A program made the position numbers and the translations under genes. Shown piece by piece: positions 1 through 6,723 of a stretch of DNA of 24,974 nt; within the stretch, counting starts at the first letter, position 1, and each line of letters starts with the position of its first letter. Under the pieces are notes generated by a model that was given only the letters and a program-made list of their open reading frames with translations, was not told where the DNA came from and did not search any database. This DNA comes from JAALLB01 sp964502215 (GTDB lineage: Bacteria; Pseudomonadota; Alphaproteobacteria; Rhizobiales; Rhizobiaceae): contig CAZCUN010000049.1 of the NCBI GenBank assembly GCA_964502215.1, forward strand, positions 1-24,974, in the 5' to 3' direction.

Positions 1-78
1 TTCTCATACCCATATTGATAACCCATTTTTGAGTTATCTGGGACAGCCCCTTTTATTACCACACGCTATTGCAACATA
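1..78. other. left-edge intergenic DNA with a small dyad
   Basis: No coding frame is supported here. A 6-bp inverted repeat (GATAAC at 17-22, GTTATC at 33-38) lies beside the sequence ggacagcccc at 41-50. Read on the minus strand, GGGGCTGTCCC followed by the dyad looks like the terminal inverted repeat of some DDE-transposase insertion sequences, so the far end of an IS could lie just left of the window. This is only a resemblance; the partner repeat and transposase are not visible. Confidence 0.2.
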
Positions 79-79
79 C

Positions 80-110
80 AAAAAAGCCCCACATCAAATG
101 CAGGGCTTTC
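80..110 (-). terminator. Rho-independent terminator of tig
   Basis: On the minus strand the 7-bp stem AAAGCCC/GGGCTTT (109-103 with 89-83) closes a loop of about 13 nt and is followed by a run of T (complement of the A run at 80-85). It begins about 30 nt past the tig stop codon, the expected place for an intrinsic terminator of that gene. Confidence 0.8.
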
Positions 111-140
111 GCAATTCTATTCGAAATTTAAACCCAAGCC

Positions 141-1487
141 TTACGCTTCGTCTTCTTCCTCTTTCATCAGCTCTTCTTTGCTGACGGTTTTGTCTTTTAC
201 TTCTGCTTTTTCTACGATGAAGTCGATGACTTTATCTTCGTAGAGTGGTGCGCGTAGGCCTGCTACTGCGTCTGGGTTTTCTTTGAAGTAGTTAAGCACT
301 TGCTCTTCTTGACCCGGATATTGCTGGATTTGCTGATACACAGCTGCCTGCATTTCATCATCTGTTACTTGAACATCTGACTTCTCGCCAATCTCTGCAA
401 GCACCAAGCCAAGGCGCACGCGGCGCTCTGCTAGTGTTTGATATTCTTTTTTAGCTTTTGCTTCTGTCGTGCCTTCGTCTTTGAAAGTCTTGCCAGCGCG
501 CTCAAGCTCAGAATTCATTTGAGTCCAGATGTTATTGAACTCTTGCTCAACCATTTTCTCTGGCAATTCCATTTTTGTTTTCTTATCAAGCGTATCAAGA
601 ATTTCGCGTTTGATTTTTGCGCGCGAGAATGAAGTGTACTGACCTTCGATTTGGCCGCGAACTGCTTCTTTTAGCTTCTCAACATTTTCCATGCCAAGCT
701 TTGTTGCGAACTCATCGTTGATTTCCAATTTGCCTGGCGCTTCAACTTTGTTGACGGTTACATCAAACTCAGCGTCTTTGCCTGCAAGGTGTTTTGCACC
801 ATATTCATCTGGGAATTTAACTTTAACAACAGTTTCATCACCCGCTTTTTTGCCTTTAAGTTGGTCTTCGAAACCTGGAATGAATTGACCAGAACCAAGC
901 ACCAATTGTGCATCATTGTCAGCGCCGCCTTCAAAAGCTTCACCATCAATTTTACCGAGGTAATTCATGATGATGCGGTCGCCTTCTGCTGCTTTGCCTT
1001 TTTTCTCTTCGTAAGGCTTCATGTTGTCGCCGATCTTTTCGATCTGCTCATCAATTTCCTTACCCGAAACTTCTGCCACTGGACGTGTGAACTTTAGTTT
1101 TTCCAGTTCAGGCACATTGATTTCTGGGATGACTTCATAAACCATCGTGAATTCGAAATCTTTTTTGCCAGCTAGAATTTCATCTGCTTCTTTTTCGTCT
1201 TCAGTCATGTTGATTTCAGGTTGTTGTGCTGCACGCTCTTCACGCTCTTTAAGCACTTCACCAGTACGCGTCGAAACATATTCATTTACAATCTCTGCCA
1301 TGGCAGATTTGCCATACATTTGTTGTAGGTGCGATTTTGGCACTTTACCCTGACGAAAACCGTTTAACTTCACTTGGCCTTTAAGTGTTTCAAGCTTAGC
1401 TTCTAGCTGAGCTGACATATCTTCTTTAGGCACAACGATTTTGATTTCGCGTTTTAGGCCTTCATTGAGGGTTTCTGTAACTTGCAT
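141..1487 (-). CDS. tig: trigger factor, ribosome-associated chaperone and peptidyl-prolyl isomerase
   Basis: Cytosolic chaperone that docks at the ribosomal exit tunnel and shields nascent chains. Counted from the chosen ATG, the ribosome-docking signature GFRQGKVP is at residues 43-50, an FKBP-type PPIase domain follows at about 155-245 (including GSGQFIPGFEDQL), and a long helical C-terminal arm ends in an acidic EEEDEA tail. The length of 448 aa is normal for the family. The frame stays open to 1547, but the ATG at 1487 starts the conserved MQVTETLNEGLKREI and is preferred; the 20 extra residues upstream look unlike the family. The only Shine-Dalgarno-like element is a weak AGG upstream of the ATG. 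A terminator follows at 80-110. clpP and clpX are not adjacent in this window. Identification is firm. Confidence 0.96.
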   Translation of the reverse strand: MQVTETLNEGLKREIKIVVPKEDMSAQLEAKLETLKGQVKLNGFRQGKVPKSHLQQMYGKSAMAEIVNEYVSTRTGEVLKEREERAAQQPEINMTEDEKEADEILAGKKDFEFTMVYEVIPEINVPELEKLKFTRPVAEVSGKEIDEQIEKIGDNMKPYEEKKGKAAEGDRIIMNYLGKIDGEAFEGGADNDAQLVLGSGQFIPGFEDQLKGKKAGDETVVKVKFPDEYGAKHLAGKDAEFDVTVNKVEAPGKLEINDEFATKLGMENVEKLKEAVRGQIEGQYTSFSRAKIKREILDTLDKKTKMELPEKMVEQEFNNIWTQMNSELERAGKTFKDEGTTEAKAKKEYQTLAERRVRLGLVLAEIGEKSDVQVTDDEMQAAVYQQIQQYPGQEEQVLNYFKENPDAVAGLRAPLYEDKVIDFIVEKAEVKDKTVSKEELMKEEEDEA

Positions 1488-1719
1488 TTTAAAACCTGTT
1501 TCATGTTGTTTCCATTGCTTGCCTTGAGTTAAAAACCCAGACAGCACTGGAAGAGTTTGATGATTTCGAAGAGGTTCAGGTTTTTGTGGCAGTGACTATA
1601 AAATCATTGCGCGGAAAACCCATTCCACGTTTGGCAATGGCAATAGCAGAGCGAGTTCAAAGTCGCAAGTGTTATTGGAAATCAGATGTTAAATGCATAA
1701 GCTTTTAATAATCCTAAGC

Positions 1720-3102
1720 CTACATCTTAATAACGGCCATCTTATCTTGTGTCATATCATGCATGGTATAGCCTATACCGCCTGTATTATAACCTGATTG
1801 GCGACGTCCCGCAAAAGGCATCCAATCAACACGGAAAGCGGTATGATCATTGACCATAACAGCGGTTGCATCCAAATGTTGAACAGCATGCATTGCTTTA
1901 TCCAGATTATTTGTGAAAACTGATGCCTGAAAAGCATATGGCAAAGCGTTAGAGTGCCCTATTGCATCACTGATATCATCATACTCATAAACACAAACTG
2001 CTGGGCCAAAGATTTCAGATGTTGAAACTTTGCTTTTCATAGAAGGATTTAGCAAGACGGTTGGCGCATAGGTGGTTTCACCTAGTTTTTCGCCACCACA
2101 AAGGATCTTCGCGCCTTCTGATTTTGCTTCATCAATCCATTGTGCAACACGGTCTACTTCTCGTGGTCTTATCAACGGACCACACTCCGTCTCTTCATGA
2201 ATAGCGTTGCCTATTGTGAGTTTTTGAGCGCTTTCTGATAGTCTTTGAGCAATATCCTGCGCCATTGATTTAGGTGCAAATACGCGCTGAACCGAAACGC
2301 AAACTTGTCCTGAATGATAAAAGCCACCTTTAACCAAGCTTGGGATCATCGCATCTAAATCAGCACCATGATCAACGATAACCGGTGCAACGCCGCCATG
2401 CTCCAATGCGCAGCGTGTGCCAGGTGCTAGTTTTGAGCGCAACATCCAACCAATTTTTGCTGAGCCAATAAACGAGAAAAAATTTACTCGACTATCCGTT
2501 ACCAGTTTTTCTGCGACGTCATTTTCAACGGCTACAAATCGGCACCATTCTTCTGGCAATCCAGCTTCATACAGTATCTCAACAAACGCCTTACAAGATA
2601 AAGGTGTATCACCCGCTGGCTTCACGATAACAGGACACCCAGTTGCAATGGCCGGCGCTACCTGATGCACAATTAAATTCAGAGGATGGTTGAAAGCAGA
2701 CACGGCAACGACGACACCAATTGGCTCTCGCGATGTAAATGCAATACGCCCAGAGCCTGCTTGCGTCAGATCCATCGGAATTTCTGTGCCTTTAAGATGC
2801 GAAAGTTCTTTCGTGCAAAGTTCAACGCCATCAATGGCACGCGTAACTTCCACTCTTGAATCAATGAGTGGTTTGCCCCCTTCATTAGCTATTTGAAAAG
2901 CTAATGCATCAAAGCGTTCGCTCATAATTTTTGCAGCATTTTTTAGAATCTCAATGCGCTTATAAGCTGGCAACCAATTGTTGCGATCTCGCACAAGCTT
3001 GTCTGCTGTCTTCAGATATTTATCAACAGTTTTCCAATCTGTTAGCTCTACAGAACCGATTTGATTTAGATCAAAGGGATTTACAACTTCTAATGTACTC
3101 AT
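1720..3102 (-). CDS. NAD(P)-dependent aldehyde dehydrogenase family protein
   Basis: Oxidises an aldehyde to the acid with NAD(P)+; the substrate cannot be read from sequence. The 460-aa protein has the full ALDH fold signature: N138 in SAFNHP, K161 in VIVKPAGD, the general base E234 in CALEHGG, the nucleophile C268 in SGQVCVS, and the cofactor-ribose motif EIFGP at 363-367. The usual LELGG motif is LEHGG here, and the C terminus (QDKMAVIKM) is unusual for classical ALDH, which fits the less studied branch that includes phosphonoacetaldehyde/lactaldehyde-type enzymes. The ATG at 3102 is the only sensible start, although its ribosome-binding site is weak. It appears monocistronic, with 232 bp to tig downstream on the same strand and an AT-rich gap upstream. 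Class is certain, substrate unknown. Confidence 0.9.
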   Translation of the reverse strand: MSTLEVVNPFDLNQIGSVELTDWKTVDKYLKTADKLVRDRNNWLPAYKRIEILKNAAKIMSERFDALAFQIANEGGKPLIDSRVEVTRAIDGVELCTKELSHLKGTEIPMDLTQAGSGRIAFTSREPIGVVVAVSAFNHPLNLIVHQVAPAIATGCPVIVKPAGDTPLSCKAFVEILYEAGLPEEWCRFVAVENDVAEKLVTDSRVNFFSFIGSAKIGWMLRSKLAPGTRCALEHGGVAPVIVDHGADLDAMIPSLVKGGFYHSGQVCVSVQRVFAPKSMAQDIAQRLSESAQKLTIGNAIHEETECGPLIRPREVDRVAQWIDEAKSEGAKILCGGEKLGETTYAPTVLLNPSMKSKVSTSEIFGPAVCVYEYDDISDAIGHSNALPYAFQASVFTNNLDKAMHAVQHLDATAVMVNDHTAFRVDWMPFAGRRQSGYNTGGIGYTMHDMTQDKMAVIKM

Positions 3103-3439
3103 GGTTTCAAGCTTTCTTTATAGGCCTGTGGATAATTATCTTTATTAAATGCCGATTTTTAATGCTATGTTTTGCTAAGAGATAGCACAATTTAAATGCT
3201 TAAAGCAGATTCATAATCATAGAGATTAAAACATATTCAAATTAGCTTTACAATTAATGTGACTAAAGTGTTTTCTGAATTGGTCAGATGGTTGAAAATT
3301 ACTCTTATTTTCAGATTTTGTCTCTTAAAATTATTCTATAATTTATAACTTAGTTTGACTGATTATTCATTCGAACAGACAAGTCTTGCTTTACATTTAA
3401 TATTACGTAACGTAATTAAATTACTAACACCCCTGATAT
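3103..3439. other. AT-rich intergenic region, divergent promoters expected
   Basis: This 337-bp gap lies between the divergent aldehyde dehydrogenase and lipoprotein genes. It is strongly AT-rich and stop-rich, and I see no credible gene. Its only clear structured element is the inverted repeat at 3402-3416. Several weak -10-like AT boxes exist, but none pairs convincingly with a -35. Confidence 0.5.
3402..3416. promoter_or_regulatory. perfect 7-bp inverted repeat, possible operator
   Basis: ATTACGT and ACGTAAT are separated by a single A, a perfect dyad about 36 nt upstream of the likely ATG of the lipoprotein gene. The size and spacing suit a dimeric helix-turn-helix repressor such as a TetR-type protein. 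No candidate regulator gene lies next to it, so the role is inferred from symmetry and position only. Confidence 0.4.
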
Positions 3440-3451
3440 GTGAGTACTCAA

Positions 3452-4039
3452 ATGTTTCGTTCGATAATTATTGCTTTTTCAACATCCTTATTCCTGACTG
3501 CTTGCCAAACTGGCAGTACCAATTTGGATGGTAGCTTTAGATTACAACCGATAGGTGTGACCATGAATGTGGCTCTTAATCACGGCTTTCAATATTGCGC
3601 TTCAAAAGGCAAGAATTTTGATAATAGTATCGATTCACTTCGTAGCGCTGGGTATACGATAAAAGAACCAAAGAGTTACTCTTCAAAAACTGAAACTGCG
3701 GCTTTTGACCCTAAGCAGAATGTTAACTTCATCATTATTCAAAACTCAAAAAATAGTAGAAGAGTTTGCAAAATTCAATTTAAATACAATTCTGGCCTGA
3801 CCTCTCTCCCCAAAGACGGCCCTGTTCGGAATGGTAAAACCTTTTGGAGTTTAGAAAACCTAGAGAAGAAATTAGCCTCTGATCTTTTAGCCAGTCCTCG
3901 CACCATATCTCGCCCTCGAAAAGTTGGTAGCGGCAATCAGATTGTTTACACACAAACAGGCAACGCAATTACTGGCAAAACCTTTGTGCATCCTGATGGT
4001 TATGCCTTAGGAGTTATCAATATTCTGAGCGCATTGTAA
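3452..4039 (+). CDS. small predicted lipoprotein of unknown function
   Basis: I do not recognise the family. From the ATG at 3452 the N terminus MFRSIIIAFSTSLFLTAC is a textbook lipoprotein signal: one Arg, a hydrophobic core and the lipobox LTAC with the modified Cys at residue 18. A GTG at 3440 would add four residues; the ATG is preferred because it gives the more typical signal length. The mature part (about 178 aa) is basic and polar, with no membrane segments and two further Cys (in QYCASKG and RRVCKIQ) that could form a disulfide. A terminator-like hairpin follows at 4072-4100, so it is probably transcribed alone, preceded by the dyad at 3402-3416. It is presumably anchored to a periplasmic membrane face. 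Confidence 0.75.
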   Translation: MFRSIIIAFSTSLFLTACQTGSTNLDGSFRLQPIGVTMNVALNHGFQYCASKGKNFDNSIDSLRSAGYTIKEPKSYSSKTETAAFDPKQNVNFIIIQNSKNSRRVCKIQFKYNSGLTSLPKDGPVRNGKTFWSLENLEKKLASDLLASPRTISRPRKVGSGNQIVYTQTGNAITGKTFVHPDGYALGVINILSAL

Positions 4040-4071
4040 GGTAATAAGCCAACGTAAATTAACCACGTTTT

Positions 4072-4100
4072 AAAGCCTCCTTTGACCCAAGGCGCTTTTT
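4072..4100 (+). terminator. probable Rho-independent terminator
   Basis: AAAGC (4072-4076) pairs with GCTTT (4094-4098), and an imperfect inner stem CCTT/AAGG closes the loop, followed by T residues. It starts about 33 nt after the lipoprotein stop. The inner mismatch and bulge make it weaker than the other terminators in the window. Confidence 0.55.
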
Positions 4101-4111
4101 AGCCCAAATTG

Positions 4112-4136
4112 TATAGTTAATAATTTATAAACTATA
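4112..4136. promoter_or_regulatory. 25-bp near-perfect palindrome upstream of the membrane protein/ClpP-like pair
   Basis: Positions 4112-4136 form a dyad centred on 4124 in which 11 of 12 base pairs match (outer arms TATAGTT and AACTATA, one mismatch at 4119/4129). It ends 19 nt before the ATG at 4156. It may be an operator overlapping the promoter -10 region or an mRNA hairpin near the start; its extended A/T symmetry favours a protein-binding site. Confidence 0.45.
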
Positions 4137-4155
4137 TTTCTCACGGGGCTAGTTA

Positions 4156-5442
4156 ATGAGTGACAGTAATAATGCAGCTAAAATCAAGGCTAGCATTGAT
4201 AACCTCGAGGTTATCAGTCGCTTTGCTTTGGCTATTTTAGCGCTTGCTAGTGGCGTTTATACTTACCTTGGCGTTCGAAGCTTGCTAGATGGGTCTTCTA
4301 GCCAAGTCTTTTTTGCAGCTGTTATTTACTCAACTGCTGTATCTGTCGCCATTTATGCTTTTTGGACTTATCTTCTTAAATTTGTACCGCTTATGCAGGA
4401 TGGCTCACGCCGCTTAGCATTGTTTGGTACGATGGCGCTTGGTTCTTGCATGATTATCGCAATGTCATCATGGCTTAATGCTGCTGCACTTGCTGGCTCT
4501 GCTGCGACTGAGCAACATTTATCTATTCAACTTGAAGGCTACGTAGAAGATCTCGATAACGCACATGCAAATGCCCTCTCCGCTCAGTCTTTATTACCAG
4601 ATGTGATGCGTGCTTCTGAGCGTTTCAAACGATTGGGTGAAGAAGAACTGCGCTCTGGTGCATTAACAGGCACTTCAGGCTCAGGATCCGTAGTTCAGCT
4701 TTTATCACAAATGGGCAATCAGCTGGATGAGCTTGCCGCAACCATTACATCATCAAAAGAAACCTCTGCGAAGCTTTTTGCAGATGGGCGCAAGCAACTT
4801 GAAAATATGCGTACACTTGTTTCAGCCCCTGGTGCTATTCAACCGCGTGCTGATAAATTTGGCAGTGAGGCGATTGCACTTGCTGGTGTCATTGCATCGT
4901 TACAAGAAACTTCTATTGCGCCTTCTGTTAGACGTGCAGCTGAAGATTTATCACTTGGTTTTATTGCTCCAATTGCCGATGGCGGCACTCAGGATTTAGC
5001 GACAAGACAAAACACAGTGATTGATAATGTAAAAGCTTCTGTTGAAGCGCAATCAACAGCACTAGCAAAAGCAGCAGACGAGATTTTAGCTGAGCCAGCG
5101 GTTGCTTCACGTCGTTTTGCACCCTTATCAAGTGCTGAAGCGGTACTTCGCTATGCAGGAGACTTTGTGCCAAGCTGGGCGGGTGCTATATCAATTGACC
5201 TGCTCCCTGCTATCTTGGTTTTAATTCTATCGATTGCACATTCTGCAATCCGTCAGGAAAATGAAAATCTGGATCCAGCAGAACAAATGACAGCTGCAGA
5301 AATGATGCGCGCAGTCTCATTGCATAACAAAATGACAAATGAAGAAAAAGAAATACTGAAAGAGCAAACGTCTACCAAAAATACGACCGTTCTACGCCCA
5401 ATTGATAGTGAACAAAGAAAACGTATTGAGGAAAGCCGCTAA
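4156..5442 (+). CDS. four-TM membrane protein with long helical extramembrane domain
   Basis: No named family is recognised. Hydrophobic segments lie at about residues 22-41, 51-75, 86-113 and 341-362. Between the third and fourth is a stretch of roughly 225 residues rich in Ala, Ser, Leu, Glu and Gln, predicted mostly helical and possibly coiled coil. A charged tail of about 65 residues follows the last segment. With the N terminus inside, the helical domain would be periplasmic and the tail cytosolic. The stop codon TAA shares its last base with the ATG of the next gene (taATG), a strong sign of translational coupling with the ClpP-like protein, which is also predicted to face the periplasm. 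I infer a membrane scaffold or sensor partner for that protein. The palindrome at 4112-4136 precedes it. Confidence 0.8.
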   Translation: MSDSNNAAKIKASIDNLEVISRFALAILALASGVYTYLGVRSLLDGSSSQVFFAAVIYSTAVSVAIYAFWTYLLKFVPLMQDGSRRLALFGTMALGSCMIIAMSSWLNAAALAGSAATEQHLSIQLEGYVEDLDNAHANALSAQSLLPDVMRASERFKRLGEEELRSGALTGTSGSGSVVQLLSQMGNQLDELAATITSSKETSAKLFADGRKQLENMRTLVSAPGAIQPRADKFGSEAIALAGVIASLQETSIAPSVRRAAEDLSLGFIAPIADGGTQDLATRQNTVIDNVKASVEAQSTALAKAADEILAEPAVASRRFAPLSSAEAVLRYAGDFVPSWAGAISIDLLPAILVLILSIAHSAIRQENENLDPAEQMTAAEMMRAVSLHNKMTNEEKEILKEQTSTKNTTVLRPIDSEQRKRIEESR

Positions 5443-6254
5443 TGAGTATCGAGCACACTCAAGCCTCAGAGCAAACCTCTTTGTTATCAAAGGTTGGTCG
5501 TTATATTGATGATGCAATCATAATGCGCTCAGCTTTTTATGGTTTGGTTGCTGGTGTTGCTATAACACTGCTACTTGATTATCGCGAAATGCTGAAAGTC
5601 GACGCGGCAATTGCGCCAATTATTACGCCTCGCATTGATAACCCTGTACTGCCAGCCTATGTACCAAAAACTTTACCTCAAATTGACGGTGCACCTTCAG
5701 TGCCGCGCCCACCCGCACCTCAAATTACCACTGATAGCGAAACCCTTAACAGCTCTATGAAAATTAAGCTTAGTTCTGGTGGCATCTTACAAATGACAGG
5801 CTTTATTGATGTTGGTACAGCAACGCTTTTTGAAAAAGAAATTGAAGGTATCAGTGAATACATAATGGCCGTTGAGCTTAATTCTCCAGGTGGTTCGGTA
5901 TATGACGCTATAGCAATTTCTAAAAAAATTAGAGAAATGGGTTGGACAACGCAAGTTCAAAAAGGCGCATTATGTGCTTCCTCTTGCCCTCTTATTTTTG
6001 CAGGAGGTGCAATGCGATTTGCTGAGTCAGGTGCTGGCATTGGTGTCCATCAATTTTTCTCATTTGGTGAAGATACCCGCTCTGCAAGTGAAGCAATTTC
6101 AGGTACACAAGCAACGACGGCTAGAATTACACGCCATCTTGAAAGCATGGCAGTTGACCCTCAACTGTGGACACACGCCTTAGAAACACCCCCGCAACAA
6201 CTTTATTATTTCTCCCAAGAGGAATTAGAAAAATATAAATTAGTTACAAAATAG
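5442..6254 (+). CDS. membrane-anchored ClpP-fold serine protease-like protein (COG3904 type)
   Basis: One N-terminal TM segment at about residues 31-46 is followed by a Pro-rich linker (about 55-95) and a ClpP/crotonase-fold domain from about 105. Visible family landmarks are the oxyanion-type SPGGSVYDA at 148-156, the putative nucleophile S180 in LCASSCPLIFAGG (aligning with the ClpP AASMG motif) and the putative catalytic H203 in GVHQFF (aligning with ClpP HQP). An acidic third residue is not certain; D239 in MAVDPQ is a candidate. Topology puts the catalytic domain in the periplasm. It overlaps the upstream membrane-protein gene by one base and is separated by only 3 bp from the convergent methyltransferase-like gene, with no terminator between them. 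COG3904 proteins are conserved but poorly characterised; substrate and protease activity are inferred. Confidence 0.82.
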   Translation: MSIEHTQASEQTSLLSKVGRYIDDAIIMRSAFYGLVAGVAITLLLDYREMLKVDAAIAPIITPRIDNPVLPAYVPKTLPQIDGAPSVPRPPAPQITTDSETLNSSMKIKLSSGGILQMTGFIDVGTATLFEKEIEGISEYIMAVELNSPGGSVYDAIAISKKIREMGWTTQVQKGALCASSCPLIFAGGAMRFAESGAGIGVHQFFSFGEDTRSASEAISGTQATTARITRHLESMAVDPQLWTHALETPPQQLYYFSQEELEKYKLVTK

Positions 6255-6257
6255 CAG

Positions 6258-6710
6258 TCAAATCCAGCGCCCTACGCGCAGCATATATTCTGCATATTTT
6301 TCTCCAAATTTTTCCAAAAGAATTTCTTCTTCTGGTATAATTTGGAACTTCGTTAGATATCCAATAAAACAAGGTATCATTAAAAACGATGCAAGGTTTC
6401 CTAGCCAGACTGCAAATCCAATTAAGATAATTACCATTCCAAGATACATCGGATTTCTAGTATATTTATATAAACCAGACGTTACTAAGCTTGCAGTCTT
6501 ATTAGGACTGAATGGTGAAACAGTCGTTTTTTGCCTAGCGAATAGACCAACTGAAAATAAATCAATACCAATACCTGTCATGCAGATTATAATTGCCATA
6601 GGTTGATGCAATGAAAACGAAAACCCGAACTCCATAAACTGCTCAGAAATAAGCCACATTAACCCCGCGCAAATTACGGCTTGAATTGGAGGGGGTATGA
6701 GTAATTTCAT
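6258..6710 (-). CDS. isoprenylcysteine carboxyl methyltransferase-like integral membrane protein
   Basis: A 150-residue protein with about four hydrophobic segments (roughly 8-24, 37-56, 90-106, 107-122) and the C-terminal signature of the ICMT/PEMT-like membrane methyltransferase superfamily: RNPMYLG at 85-91, the acidic EEE at 127-129, and FGEKYAEYMLRVGRW near the end. These motifs bind S-adenosylmethionine and the carboxylate or lipid acceptor in characterised relatives; the bacterial acceptor is unknown. The frame opens further upstream from a TTG at 6737, which would overlap cckA by 14 nt; I prefer the ATG at 6710, just past the cckA stop at 6724. Either way it is likely co-transcribed with cckA. 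Confidence 0.8.
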   Translation of the reverse strand: MKLLIPPPIQAVICAGLMWLISEQFMEFGFSFSLHQPMAIIICMTGIGIDLFSVGLFARQKTTVSPFSPNKTASLVTSGLYKYTRNPMYLGMVIILIGFAVWLGNLASFLMIPCFIGYLTKFQIIPEEEILLEKFGEKYAEYMLRVGRWI

Positions 6711-6723
6711 TGTTTTTTTACGC

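Noticed and set aside
1488..1547. N-terminal extension of trigger factor by 20 residues
   Set aside because: The extension has no family similarity by eye, while the ATG at 1487 gives the standard N terminus.
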